This document shows, piece by piece, positions 1-14,772 of a stretch of DNA of 64,000 bases. The notes under the pieces are model-generated. The model saw nothing but the letters and a program-made list of their open reading frames with translations. It made no database searches and was not told where the DNA came from. The position numbers were made by a program, and so were the translations under genes. The DNA is taken from assembly GCA_037074765.1 (NCBI GenBank), contig JBAMDO010000047.1, forward strand, positions 230,698-294,697. The letters run 5' to 3'. Positions within the stretch are counted from its first letter, which is position 1. The number at the start of each line of letters is the position of its first letter. The DNA is from Mansonella perstans. Taxonomy: Eukaryota > Nematoda > Chromadorea > Rhabditida > Onchocercidae.

Positions 1-2813
1 TTGTTTTTGTTTGAAAATATTTCAACATTAATATCGAAATTCCTTAAATTGCCCCACCCAATTATTCACCAAAAAAATTGTTATTCTGTACTTGTTAAGC
101 CATTAGAATACGAATTCATCAAATGGCAATATTTCTCATTTTAATCAATAACTTGCCAGCAATCTGTCTAGGTCCTCATAACTTTGGCAGAACTTTTAAT
201 TAGTTGTGAAATAATGATCACAAATAGTCTATACATGAAACTCGTAAAAGAAATCAAATTTGTTGTTGAAAATTTTTAAAGTTTTTCAAAGTCGATGCTT
301 TTACGCATGATTTTTTTTCATCCATCACAGTGGTAATTTATTATTTCAACCATAAATGATCAATAAAGCGAAAAAATATATTTGTATGTGCCCATGGGGA
401 CGTGTGACATGATCAATAGATATATATGCAGATCTAATTGCTGGGAACATTTATTCCACGTATGCTATCGTATCCAACTCATATCAAAAAAAAATCCATT
501 TACTGAAAATTTAAGTTAATAATTTGATAATAGAAGAAAAATCAAATTACTTCTTATTTTTAATTCAATAATTAATGGATTCCATTCTTATTTTTCTCAA
601 TGCAATTACATAATAAAGAGTATAAAATAAAATAATTTATTAATTCATTTTCTTCAATACAATCTTTAATAAGAAAGAAGACAGAGGGAGAGAGAAAGAG
701 ATAAAGAGAGAGAGAGAGGGAAATAGTTGGATATATTTTTCATAGTAAATAAAGGCTATGATACGAAAAAAGCTTTAATGATATCTGATAATTTACTAAA
801 AAAATAGCATTGATATGAAAAATTGATTGTAATCTTTAAAAATTAATGAAAACAAAGTCTTTTCCTTTTCTCAATATTTTCTTTTTTTCTTCTGACAAAC
901 TGAGTTTTTATTCATTTTATTGCTTTCTTCCTTTCTCGTTAAAGCATTCATCCATCCAAGCAGGAATTGATGAAGTTTAAACGAAAGGAAATAAATGTTT
1001 ATTTGGCCAAACTAACCTATCATTTAATCCTAGCTATAAGAATATTTTGCCTAAAAAATTTATTTGAAAAATTAATGTTTTAGAAATATTTCTAACAATT
1101 GGAACAATACAGTACAGAATAGACCAAACAATTAATTAGACTACTTGTTCACAAAAACTTTCACCATACTTTTCATTTTTCAGATTTATTCTTTTTCAAA
1201 TTTTTTTTAACGTATTTATTTCAATCATTAAAATATTTCTTGCTTTCTATTGTTTGGCGTTGTTGTTTGAATTGCAAAAAAAACTTCATTATCGGAGCCA
1301 AACTCAAGAAATTTTTTGACAATTGTCAGAATCTATGTCACAAATTTGTGAAAACTCTGTGATAACTCTATGACAAGAGAGGAGTTTGTTCCAAAATTAT
1401 ATTGCAAATTATAAAATATTGCAAATGTTGAAATTTATATTAAAATTTTACTTTTCTCGACTTTCCATATAATCATCGCATTACTGCATGGATATGTTTC
1501 TATAATTTTAACACAAAAAAAAATTTTCCAAACAATTATTCATTGCTAGCTATACAATATCACAACAAATAATTTCTGAGTCTGATTAAAATAGATCACT
1601 TACACTTGAAATTTCAAAAACAAAAAATAAGTAAATAAACTCTGCTTCACAGTTCTTCCTTTGACAATTCGAAATTGCCCTTTTTCCATTACAATTTCGT
1701 GTTGAAACACCACACATTTCTTTATGAATGATTCACTGTTATGAACATATCTGAAAGGTAATTTCATAAAAATTAACTAAATGGAAAATAACTTCATTAA
1801 TGTGTGATTTAAAATGCTTCGAGTAAATGAAAAATACAATTTTTTCATCTCCGAAGAATAACAATTTGATTGTTATAACATTTATCTCTCTGTATGTGTA
1901 ACATACATTAGATTCCCGGATCTGATATTACACAGCTAACCGTCTAACTTATAATGTATCACCTTAAGTAAATTAATTACTTTTTAGTCATTATTTCTGC
2001 ATGTCTAAATGTTCTTTAAAATGTTTACAATTTTTACGAAATTATCTATTCCCTAGCGTACCTGTTACATTTCATAGAGATATATGCTGACTTCTTTTGA
2101 ACAGAAAAGGAAAAAACATTATACGCCCTTTGAAATTAAAGAGAGAGAACAATAGATACTACCTGCTAATTAGCTCTATTTTAGTTTTAATCCGAAAATT
2201 GACGATTTAAATAGCGAAGCGAAATCTGCTTCAGAGATTATTAATGATGAATGTTTATCTATTCTGAAAATAAGTTTTATTTCGCAGACTGATATTTAAT
2301 TTTTTTTGCAGTTTAGAATAGAAGGAAAACTTTGAGTAATGTATTTCTTGAAAAAAGAAAATATTCATGCATTTATTATATAATGTTCGAAATATTTTCT
2401 ATCTGATCTTTATAGCTCCATTTAATAATTAATTCAATTATTTCTGCATTTATTCATTTCTCTTACCATCTTAATGCAATTGCAACTATTTCTTATTTTC
2501 TGATTGTTAAAATATAAATTTGTTAATTGCTTCAAAACAATTAATTTCATCACAAAAATTTCTGGCTTTTCCAGGTTACAAAATGCCACAAGAGAGAACT
2601 GAAAACAATGCGATATTTAATTTTCATTTATTTTCGCTCAATTAATTATTTGTTGTCGTTTGTTGAAATATTTCACAACAGTGAATTACTTTTGAAAATT
2701 TTGTTTTTGCTACCCATAATTTTTCAGGCCTTTCATATTCTGTTTTTCTTGTTTAGCTATAGAGAGAAAGATAGAAGTGAAAAGTTAAATTTTAAACAAA
2801 TTTTATTTGCACA
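1..2813. other. Intergenic region upstream of the RUN-TBC gene
   Basis: AT-rich sequence with many poly-A and poly-T runs. I found no open frame with coding character on either strand. It contains a short GA-rich purine tract at about 670-722. A good acceptor (TTTTTCAG, ending at 2727) lies 86 bases before the first ATG of the next gene and could be its spliced-leader acceptor. A conventional promoter cannot be recognised. Confidence 0.6.
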
Positions 2814-5800
2814 ATGAAGGAAAGGATGAATCGAATAACCCATTTGGTTCGGCATTACAGCGCTAAGGAGACATTGGTGACACGTTTCGAAGATTCCATT
2901 CTTATGGCACGGAAATTAAGCGAGAATGGAATTAATGTGGAAAAACGATGTGATAACATAGTAATGCTTGATTTTGATATTGAAGCACCCACTGAAGCGA
3001 CATATCGCAAAGAACGTTTGCTGAATACATTAAAAAGAGAGGTGAATTGAATTTAATTCAATTTGAGTAAAATATTTGACAAATATTTGATATTTGAATA
3101 AAATATTTGTTTCAGATTTCCACTGGTCATTTTGGTCGTTCATTTTGCATTCATTGCATTGTAAAAATTTTTTAGGTGAAAATCATTATGGAAGAATCTG
3201 TAAATCGAAAAGCAGTTAACGCCAAAAGCATATATGTAACATCATTGTGTGGTAATGACAAGTTTATGACTTAGATATTTTTTTTTTAATTCTGTTTTAA
3301 ACTTATCATTCATTTTTAACTTTTTAACTGTCGTAAACTTGTCATTCATTTTTAACTTTTTAACTCTGTCGTGAACTTATCATTTCATGCTAGACGTAGC
3401 AACAAGCATCTGTAATCTCTTAAGCAGAAAGTTTTTTGATTGTTTTTGATTTGAAAAATTTTTTTATTTTTCATTTAAGATTGAAATAAGTCAATTAACT
3501 TAATGGAATTTTTTATATTGCAGCAGCAGTGGAACAATGTCTACTGGATGGTTTAAAACGTCGTCTGCTTGGACTTTTCGGCGAACGTTCAACTTATGCT
3601 CTTCTGCATAATATTGCCAAATTTTGTCCAGAAGCAGCAACTGTACTGACACTTACAATCAAGGCTAATGACGACGAAATTACGTTTGTCTTTTGACATG
3701 GATTGTTAATATTTATTTTATTTATTGACTTATTTTTATTTCTTCAATTAAATGTTACTTTTTTTTTTTTCCTTTTTTTGTAAATTTAAAGATTCTGCTA
3801 AGCGCATTTCAAAAATAACATTATTATTGCATTTAAGAGTACATTGCTTAATGAATTTATGTTTATTAGGTCATGTCCGTCAAATTATTTGTGGATTCGA
3901 TTTGCGCTATTGGCAAAAATATTACCCGCAATTATTGGATTCATTCATAATTCTGTGCAGTAAATTTTTCTAATTGATTTAAAAAGTGTGTTAGCTTTAA
4001 ATTATTTCCAAATGGGACAATACTTTTAAGAAAAATGAAAAAGGATGAAACAGAAGGGAAGGCTGGGTGAAAATATTTGTATTAGTTTCTAACTTTTTGA
4101 TAATTCAAAAAAATTTTATAGCTGTCGACGATACTACGAAAAGAATTCACTAATGTTAGATGCCGCCAAGGGTGGTGTTGTAGCAGCATTGCTCGGTATT
4201 TAATATTTTTACTTAACATGTTTAATATTATTGATTTCTTCCTTTATTTTCAATTCTTTTTGAAATTCAAGTCATATGACTAACTTTTGCTACGTTGACA
4301 GATAAGTCATAGACAGAAGACTGTTAATGTCTATGATGAAATGTTACATGGTATACATTAGCAAAGCGGAGACGAAGTTACTAAGATTAATTAAAAACAG
4401 CGAGCAAATTAAACGAAGGTGATAGTAATATATCCAATTTTGACCGTTTCCAGTTTAGAATTAGTGCTGAAAGAAATTGTACAGGTATGTTAACTTCCCC
4501 TTACATGCATGCATGTAAACAGTATTATTCTGAGATGCCATCATATTTTATTTTTAGTTTAATAATAAATTTTTCATTCGAGAAGAAAGAATGTTTGCGT
4601 GTTAACTTCTAATTTTGAAGCACAGGAAGATTGTTATTCTAAAGAGTAAGTTAAATGAAAATATGCGGTGAATATACATTATTCGGCAATATTTAAACAG
4701 TTCATATTTTCTCAGGCATTTTTATTGTTATCAAACTTTCTTTTCTGAAAGGAAAAAGACTAGTCAGAGAATTACTCGTATTTATGAATCTAATCATACA
4801 AATTGTAGTTTATAGTAATATTATTATAACACACTTTAATTATATTATGCAGGTAACACATTAAAGGATAACATCCATAAAGCTTGGTTTTCTTTAGTTG
4901 CTAATTTCAATGGATTTAATATTCTTTGAGCTGCTAAATTCAATGGTTGTATTGATATATAGGTTAGTATTTTGGTTGATAATGTTATATATATAGGTAA
5001 CAAATAGCAAAGCAACAAGTCGATTATTGACAAAAGCGCCAAAAGTAATTATTATTTATTGGTAAAAATGTGAAAGTAACGATGAGAGTAATTATAGGTG
5101 GCAAAAATAATAACTAGAATAAACATATACTATAATATTTTAATGCCTTATAGAGCAAACCAACCAACTGCTCATACGTTTTTTTAATATGACCAAGTAA
5201 TTTTAGAAGTTATAAAATTAACTGCAAAGCAATCTCATAATTTATATGAAAAAGTATTTGGACGAATATCCAAATTAATAGAACTTTCTAAAATAAGCAT
5301 TTAAGAGAAAAAAAGCCTTAATCTGAAAAGATATCGTGTCTATTAATAATGAAATATAAATTTCAATTTCATTTCACAATTTCACCTCGTTACTTTCATC
5401 GCCCATTCTTTTTTCAAAGTTCATTTCGCTCATATCCAATTTCACATCAATTCTTCGCTTCTTCCTCGTCTTCGTCTGCTACTATTTTCGTTAAATATTG
5501 CATTTATACATTAATTTATAGGAAAAATAGCTAACTGCTTTGACCTAAAATCCAGGTAGAAGCTTCGGCATTTTTTGACGTTGATGTAGGATTCGACCTT
5601 TGTATCACAGAAAATAACCTTCAATGATTTTTTTTTTTTTTTGAGATTTTAATATATATGTTTTTTTTTTGGCTGATATGTAACTTAAAGTGATCTTTTA
5701 ATATCACAATATTTAGGTATAAAGGTCAGTAGGTCGAACAGAGTCATATGAAAATTTTTTACTTCTTTTGATATCATTTTTAACAACGAAATAAGTTCGA

Positions 5801-8800
5801 ATAATATGTATTAGTCAAAGTAAATATCTTTTATACGAAAGTACGAGAGAGAGAGAATAATATTGACGAATAACAACTGCAAAAAGCATCAAATGATTTC
5901 ATTGTAAGGCATTTATTATCGCCGATAATGCTGCTACTGCGTTTTTAATTGAATTCCTACTTCATCTACTGTCATACCACAATTACCAATTATTTGGTAA
6001 AAATGTATGATATGTGCTCACGTCAATTGCTTTAATGATTTCAGGCACATAGCTATTTGTGAAAACATGCCTTTCAATTATTTGTCATTTTATGAACTGA
6101 CTCAGTAGTTGCATGCAGTGAAAAAGTTGTACATAAAGAAATGCTTTCAATAGTTGTGTGAAAAAACGCAAGCAATGCTTGTGACATTTATGTGATGGCA
6201 CTTTTACTGTAATGAAGCTGTCATGCAAAAATTCATTGAATGATCTGATTGAGGGGTAATAATCTAAATTTATTATTCGTTTTCATTTTAATTTAAATAT
6301 CACACAAATGATTTCATAAATTGGATATGATAAAAGTATTAGTCACTAGAATTACAAGTACTGTAGAGAATTGGATTCTTTTTAAAAAACAGCTTAAATG
6401 AATGGTTGACTACACAACTTAGAAACTAGTTTTAGATTCATTCCTTTTTCAAGATAAATGTGTGTGTGCACAAATAGATAACGTAAGAATTTAATCCACT
6501 ATTTCGATTTTAATGTGCGATCTCATAGATTCTTAAAATTGATATAAAGTGTTGGATCTGATACTTCACTTTAAAATTTTTGAACTAAAATTCGATTTCT
6601 TTTCATAACAAGTTTTACTGTTTTTAAATCAGTTAAAAAAAATTCTGCAATGATATAATTATTGTTAATTATTTACTTCTCCTCCATAGTGCTAGATAAT
6701 TTAAATGCTGTTTCAGTAAGCTACATCAGAAGCTGTAAGCAGTGTTAAATTAAATAATAAGGAAAAAAATGTTTTTTTTGTTTTGGAGAAGGATTCTAAA
6801 GTTCTTAACCTGTATCGAAATCTAATTTATTCTGAGGTGTGAAATCAACTAGACAGGAAGCGAAATACAACAGCCTTTTTCACCATTCTAGGTATTATTT
6901 ATTTTTACGTTTGAGACAAAATCCTCAAGTCCGTCCAACTTTAGATATGAAAATGAATCCTCCAATTCATGTGTCATCTAATTTTGGCATTTAAAGTAGA
7001 ATTTGATCTATCTGTCGTCTGATTTTAGCATCAAAGAAATTTCTAATCTATGTGTCATCTAATATAGATATTACATGATCCACTAAACTTTATTAATATA
7101 TATCAATATGTTGTATTATACCGACACGTTGTGTTATTATTGGTTGACATTTGTGAAAGGCTTCTAAATTTAGGAATATTTATTCTTCTTTGACGTAATA
7201 ATAAATCAGTAATATAGATGAAACAGTCATTGGATTCCTTGGTAGGTCCTTATAGAAATTATTTTTAAAGAACTGACAAGAGCTGTTTCGAGAGGAAAAG
7301 AGGGAATCAGAGTGAATCTGAAGTGATTGACCCTTCTATTTCTTTAGTGGAAATGGTCTACAATATTCTAACAATATGAATCTATCCCGTTAAAATTAAA
7401 AAAGAGTTTTGCTCCATACAATAATTTAGTATGAGAATATAAACTTAGTCACTGTACTAGAAGATCTTCAAAAAAAGGACAACATCCGGACAAATAAATG
7501 GCTTTTGTTTATTATTTTAAATTTATATTTACTTAAATTTTCTGACATAAGTTCTCTTCTTTTTCATGCAAAGAAAAAGAATGAAAGCAAAAAAAATAGA
7601 TTAGAAACTGTTGATTCAAATTTTTTAGCCAAATTTCAAAAGTTTGAAATTTCGTTTCTTTTTTCGGAATTTTAGAGGTCAAGTTTTAGTTAATAAAATT
7701 TTTTGAATTTCAATTGGTCCATGTGCTATTGACTATACAATGGTTGACCATCAATATGATCCGTATGAAGAACCCTTAGCAGATGAACTTGTTGAGCGAC
7801 ATCGTAGCACTCATCCATGTTCAGCTACTCCTCCAACACCCAAAAGACCACCACTAACGGTTGGTTATTTCTTCAAATATTTCCAGAATAGCAGGATTTC
7901 TCTACAGAAAAGGGACCACTAACATGATGATTGTTAGAATGACGTTTTGAAAATAGGTAAGAGGAGTAGATTTCAAGAAGTATTTTTGAAAAAAACAGAA
8001 AAAATTCAAGATTTTTGTTTATTGAATGACTGTTTTAAGTGATCATGTAATTCCAGTAATGCTTCACGTAAACTTCCAGATTATTTCAGGTAATGAAGCG
8101 TGGTAGTAGCATAATAACGAGCATTGACAATTGCTCATCATCGATGTGTACACTTGGACGTGATTATGTTTATTCATTACATCAGAATGTAAAAGCATCA
8201 TTGTTATATGGTAAAAATAATGTCACTGCAACTATATCACCTACTGGACCACCAATGAAGGGTTATTTATCGTTGCATCAGAATTCACCTGGGAATGTAA
8301 CTGTCAAATGGTCACCTAATGAGCTGATGCATTCAAGGTTTTTTTCATTTGATAAAAATACATTTATTCAGTTATTTCCTAACACTTGCTATTTTCATCC
8401 ATCCTATTAACTAGTTTATATATATTGAAAATAATTAAACGATTGAGAAAGATGAAATGAAAATGAGACATTTTCTAATGTATGGATTCAGCTCGCAACC
8501 ATCCTCAGCCTCATATGATTATACTCCCTGTGATAGTGATTGGCTTTGGAGGCATATTATTAATATCAATATCAGCGATGTTATCTACATACATATACAT
8601 CAGTATAGTTAGTCCATTCTCAATAATTCTTTATTCAATTCCAACTGTCGAATCCAAAACTATCTTATTCAGCAAATGACATAGATTCTATCAATTTTTA
8701 ATCAAGCTTGAATCAAAAAGTTATTGATGCAATCGTTAGTCGGTATTGATGCAAAAGTAAAATTGCTGGAAAATCAATTGGCGATTTCAGATACAAATTC

Positions 8801-11800
8801 ACCGACAACATTGATTTTTATTGGCGGTGATGGCGTACAATATTCACCGATGCAATTCCCGGCTGGCCATCATTTGCTGGCTTTTCTTTCTTGTTTCGAA
8901 AGTAGTTTGACACCTTATAATCGACTCGATCCACCTTTGTGGTTTTCCAAAGAGAAAGGTTTTCAAAAATGCTTTACTGCTAAATTATATGTGACAAATT
9001 GTGCTCACTAATATGCTATCATTAAGCAACGTTAAATTTCAAACAACATTTACTTGCAATAAAGCAATAAAGTTTCACTTCCATCGATAATAAAATATGA
9101 TTCATTTAAGGTAAAATATTGCCGAACATACGACGAAAAAGCTTAACAAATGAATCGAACATTAGCTGTAATGAAGATGGCAAATCACAGGACTACGTAT
9201 TTCGTATAGTACCAGTTTCTACACCTCCTTTGCTACTTAGTGTAACAAATGACTTAGACGAAACTGCGATCCATGAAATATCCACAATTAGTGATCCGAT
9301 CACTAAATTAAGGTTTTTCTTACTTTTTCAACACGTCAATTGCACAATCAAATGTTCTTTTTTCAAATTGATTAACTTTTTCGACTGCTGGCTTTACTTT
9401 CGCTTTTTGCAGAAAGCGAGAGGAGAAAAGAGCGATGAGTGAAAGTGAAGTAGACGAACTTATGAGGTTAGTTGGAAAAAATGTTGCGACCAATGACTAT
9501 TATCATTTCCACATAATAGAGTTAATAATCAAGCAAACTTACTGGATGAGTAGCAAAAACTTATATGCATATCAAATGTCCTCTAACAAAAGAATTATTG
9601 TAATTAAATCAAATTAGGAAATGATCTGAATATAATATTGCAATGTGAATGTAATAGTAAAATTTATATAAAATTATTTATCGAATATAGAATAAAAAGA
9701 TCCTGAAGATTATACAGTTAAAAAATTAGAAATTTTCAGGCAGAATTTCAAAAAGGCATGTTTTTCCATGCGAATACAAATTTTGGCGCGAGCTTTCTAT
9801 GGATGTTAGTTTTAATTTCATGTTTGCTTTTGCATTTCATTATTTCCTTGTAAATAATCATTTCATATTTTCGACATCCGTCATCCAACATGAATATTGT
9901 TGCTAAAAAATTATTTTCCCACATTTTCTCGCGCTACAGGAATTTATGAATCAGAGATCTGAAATATTTAATCAAAGTGAAACTAACTGGCATTGTCTAG
10001 TCAATTTTTTCATTATTTCAATCCTAAAGTCATCTGTCAACTTCTTTCTTTGTTTTATCAATAGTTAATTTATCCCTATTTATGTACTGGGATTATTATG
10101 CCATTGCTAAATCATGGTTAGGTCATTTATAGGGCTAGCATATTGTGGTCATTTGCGTACCATTCGAAATCATCTGTCGTGTTTGGTGGACTCGAAAGCA
10201 GTAGTAGAAGAAACGACTGGTCCAGTTGACGAGAGTTTCTGGAAAGAATGCCGGAATTTGAAAACTGTTAGTGTTTCTGTTCTTTGCTACAAATTAAATT
10301 TAATGACTGCTATCAGTTGATTCTTGTCAATGCGTTAATTTGTCAGGAGAAAATGGAAAAAGAATTCTTGTCAAGAACTTATCGATTTGGTATTATCGAA
10401 AGTGAATCTTCCATACTCCGAAATAAAGTTTGGCCATATCTACTAGGCCTAGTAAATTGGACGGAAGATTTCGAAGAACTTAAGAATACATATCGTGCGA
10501 CATACTACAGTCATGTAGTGGAATGGGAAAAAATGGAAAAAATTGTTCGTGAACGTGATCGAGAAGCATTTGTAGCCGGTTAACATGCTTTACTTTTTCT
10601 CTTAATAAATCAGATAAAAAATCTATTTCTCAAAAATGGCCTTGAGAAGAGACGAGTAGGAAAAGAAGAGGTTGTGCTCGAAAAGTACTTCATGAATTCA
10701 TTCTTTCCTAATTTTTTTTCTAAATTTATAATCTAATCTTAAATTTTGTATTTTATTACTTTGCAGTAATTGTTCGTAACAAGAAAAATTGTAAAAGTCA
10801 CTTTTACACAAGCCATTCGAACACAAAAATGATTAATTAGAGTATACATGAAAAAAGTTTAGAAGATAAGGTTGTAATTAATTTCAATGAAGCCGACTTT
10901 TCTAGCCCGCCTTCGATATCGTGCGTGTAGCGCTGAATCTAATGCATCATTGCAAGGATCATCCTTAAACAATGAAGTATTCGACGAAAATAGCGAAATA
11001 TCCAAAAGTCATAAGGACAACGATGAGGTAGATTCACACCATTGATTTTTTTTTTAAGTAAAATATTAAAATGCAGTTTTTCTGAATGATGCGTTAATTT
11101 TTCAGGATGGTATAATTAACTTATGTTCTTAGCGTATTTTAGGAAGATTTGATGACAAAATTCAGTGCCAATTTGCATCGAATTGAAAAAGATGTGGAAC
11201 GTTGTGATCGAAGTTCGGCTTATTTCGCTAAAGAAGAAAATTTACAAAAGTTGAAAACGGTAATGTGTACGTATGTATGGCAGAATTTAAACGAGGGTTA
11301 CACGCAGGGTATGTGCGATCTGGCTGCTCCATTGCTGGTCATCCTCGATGATGGTATATTCAGTTTCTTCACAACTGATTAATAATGCTTATTTGTTTCT
11401 TTGCAGTTAGATAAATTATTTGCATAGACAAAAACCTGAGAAGTAAAATTAAATGCTTTGTAAAAGTATGTCAAAAGGCAAATTAGTCGGATAATAGTAA
11501 CGTAAAAATGTTCATATCCGGTAGAAATCAGGCAGTATGCAAGAATCTTGGCTCTTCTTTGCAAAAAAAACCAAAAAGTTTGACTGCCTACTATTGGATA
11601 TATGATCGTTACAGAACCCTTGGTACTAGCATGCTTTGATCGATTAATGTTTCGAATGAAGCAGAATTTCCCGCAAAGAACTGGAATGGACGATAATTTG
11701 GCTTATATGAATTCTTTACTACAGGTTTCTTTTTTTGATTCGCCGGCATTTTCTAGTAAACGTTATACTGTGTTTATTTTTTCGCTGTACCACTATAATG

Positions 11801-12654
11801 CATAAAAGTTTTGGTTTTAGGATTTTTATACGTGCTGTTTTAGGTGATGGATCCGGAATTTTTCGAATATATGGCTGAAAATGGCGATGCAACACATCTC
11901 TCTTTTACTTATCGATGGTTCCTGCTTGATTTCAAAAGAGGTTTCTATTCTATGCATTTCCGAAAATTCTCAAGTGATCATCGCTTAAATTTAATAAATA
12001 AAAAGATAAATATAGAAAATAAATAAACAAACAAAGACCAATTCAATCTTGCCATATAACAAAAAATTTTAGAATTCACTTATCCACAAATATTTCGTAT
12101 TTGGGAAGTAATTTGGGCAGCATCCTCGCTGGTCACTACTCACTTCCATTTATTCCTTGCTTTGGCAATGATCATTGCATATCGTCACATAATTATTGAT
12201 AATCAAATGGACTTCACTGATGTTATCAAATTTTATAATGGTTTGTAAAACAGAATTTTAATTCATTTTCTTAAAATCAGCTTTACTAATTTCTTCATTG
12301 AAAGTTTCGGTTAACATTTTGCAAAAGAGAAAATAGTTTCTCAGTGAAATAGAAATTAATCAAATATCTTACGATGATCGCCTTCGATCTTTAAAAAGTG
12401 CTTTTTTCATGCAAAAAAGAAAAAAGTAATTTGATTTATTGTCGCAGGAAATTTTACGGATTTCAATAACAGTCATTTTTTTATATGTTTGTTATAAAAT
12501 TTTTTTTAAAATTAATTTCACACTAAACAAAACAGAACTCAAATTTTTAGAGATGGCAGAAAGGCATAATGTGGAGGAACTTTTGGATTCAGCTCGCAAT
12601 TTACTGGAACGCTTACAAACAATTATTATGGAACTGGAACCGATCAGGAATTGA
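2814..12654 (+). CDS. tbc-8: RUN and TBC domain Rab GTPase-activating protein (SGSM/RUTBC, TBC-8 type)
   Basis: Twenty exons reconstructed: 2814-3041, 3176-3251, 3524-3683, 3870-3959, 4122-4195, 7714-7859, 8090-8337, 8492-8607, 8740-8958, 9111-9312, 9413-9466, 9740-9804, 10133-10266, 10347-10578, 10906-11027, 11143-11353, 11615-11724, 11844-11940, 12073-12240, 12551-12654. All phases join and give 951 residues, similar to vertebrate SGSM. Residues about 85-215 are a RUN domain (start LLNTLKREV; later RRYYEKNSL and VGPCAIDYT). About 255-520 is the PH-like Rab-binding region ([26 protein letters not shown]). About 620-915 is the TBC domain with the arginine-finger motif IEKDVER (R near 742) and the glutamine-finger motif GYTQGM (Q near 777), so it should be catalytically active. 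The family acts on Golgi and dense-core-vesicle Rabs, and the worm member binds RAB-2. Intron 5 (4196-7713, 3.5 kb) starts GTATTT but ends in AA; see findings. Family assignment is firm; individual borders are inferred. Confidence 0.9.
3299..3380. repeat. Short tandem repeat in RUN-TBC intron 2
   Basis: Two imperfect tandem copies of a 36-38 base unit followed by a partial third. The core is a T-rich segment reading CATTCATTTTTAACTTTTTA, with GTCGT at the unit joints. It lies wholly inside intron 2, and no function is suggested. Confidence 0.7.
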
Positions 12655-14772
12655 AATTATTACAGAGCTAAAAAGTATCATTACAATCATTTGTGTTACT
12701 GTTTAATATTTGAGATATGAAATGAATTTAATGCTAAGCAAGCAGAAGATACCGTGCTATTTCTAATCTAATAGTATGAGAGAAAAGGAGTTCAATCCCT
12801 GAAGTGATAAGATTTTCCGAAAATGCAATCCTGAATAGCATTTCATTTTTAATCAAAATTTAACCTCAACAATTCTTGGATTTTCTGGCATACATTTGAT
12901 TTGCATTCACTTTTCGGCTCTGATATATTACACTTTGTGAATTTCATATACCAACTTTTTTAATGCATATCTACTTTATGGCTCTGATACTATCTCCTTT
13001 GTGATTGCTTAAAAAACAAAGAAGCAATCTTTTAAATGTTATTGATTCAAGAGAATTAGGAAATCAGAATCAAAAGCTTGCATTTAATTTACTCTTTATA
13101 CAAAAACTATTAAAAAGCAAGTAAATTTACAAGAAATTCTCATATTTTGATCTCATTTCTATTCGTCTCCCTGGCTTATTTTTCTAATATCAATTTACAA
13201 ATATCACTTTTACTGTTCATACAATCATGTTTTCCCACTTGTTATGCTACCAGTTCGGTATGTTATCCTTCTATGATCTGATCTAGGCTTTTTATCTATT
13301 ATTTCATTAATGACTGTCCATATTGTCACTTCTCATTCTTCTTTTCATTTTTTCATGGCTATTTTTTAATATATATCGCCACCTATGAGAATTTTTGTAA
13401 TGGCAAAAACAGTCAGAAAACGAAAGAGGTAATCACTGGATGCATGATTGATACGTGTTCTACTTTATTGCGAGACAAGTTATAGATATACAAAAAAGGA
13501 ATATTTCATTCTTCGCTGGAATGTGATGTTAGATTTTTGGATTCAGAAATGAGATTTGATTTTTTCATTATCAGGCAACGGTCAATATCTTTGGCATAGA
13601 AAAATTTCTGATAATGGTCCAGGAAATCAAGGAGTTCATCGACAAGATAATTAAAAAAGCTTTTAAATAATTTGTAAAATTTTATTCTAGCAGAGACTGA
13701 GAAGCAGATCGTTTAGATATAAGGTTTTTGTATTAGCTAATTCCACTGTAGCAAATAAAACCTCAATATTTTTTGCAATACTTGCAAATAGTTATAGCAT
13801 GACGAACGATTAGGAAAGAATTTGGAGTTGAATTCTTGCAAGATGAATACTTTTCTATAATTCTTACACTTAACTGCAAAGCAAAAGAGACTAGCATCAA
13901 TAAGCAGTTGTATCAAGGGAATTTCTTCCACATTGATATTAATCACTAATATTGGATACTCGACTTTTTCAATGGAAAAAAAGTTGCTTATGACATAAAA
14001 GAAGTACTAAAATGTAAAAATGTGTTGCTTCCTACATTAAATCTGATCACATGATTTAATTCATTTTACTTGAAAACATTCTAAAAAATTGAAAAGTGAC
14101 AATGAGGAAAGCTAAAATGTGCAAATGAAGTATTACAAAAGTATGGAACATGTAAAGTGGAGCAAAATTTTCGACAAGAACAGCGTGCACACAATGTTTA
14201 AAAATCAAAAAGTTTTCTCTTCCCAAAAGCGTTCTAAATCTTTAATTATGCTCCATTATTAACAATACAGCGTATCAATTTAAAAAAAAGTGACAAAAAC
14301 TGTTAACAAGACATTCCCGTCCTGACCAGGAAAAGAGAAACCTGGATAATAGCAAATATATAAGCAGTAATACTCATAACAAAACTTTTGTTTTGTCAAA
14401 AATTTAATGTTTGTAAGATTATCGTTTTTTGTCACATGCCAAAGTTCGATTCTCCAGAACATGGAAATAAAAACGTTTTTACTTTCGTCATCATTCACTT
14501 AACAATGTTAGCTACAGGACTGCTCTAAAGATAACAAACAATAGAGCTTTAACAAAAAACAATTTTTTTTTAAAAATATATGCAAATACTAAATGACTAT
14601 AAAGACTAAGTTCCCACAAAAAGAAAAACTAACGATGAAAAATCTTTATCCATATTTCATCATTTGGTTTTAAAAATTATAAATAAAAAAACTATTTCAA
14701 AATATGAAACACGGAAAAATATGACTGAAATCATTGCCTAATACTTCAGATCCATACACATTATGTTGTGGG
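12655..14772. other. Intergenic region between two convergent genes
   Basis: This carries the 3' flanks of the RUN-TBC gene and of RRN3. No conserved coding segment was recognised. One exon-like stretch at 13577-13668 (+) follows an acceptor (TTATCAG) and stays open for about 30 codons to a TAA, but it has no partner exon and no recognised similarity. Confidence 0.5.

Noticed and set aside
2608..2817. 69-codon frame just before the RUN-TBC start
   Set aside because: It is T-rich and hydrophobic by composition, ends across the ATG in another frame and has no family similarity.
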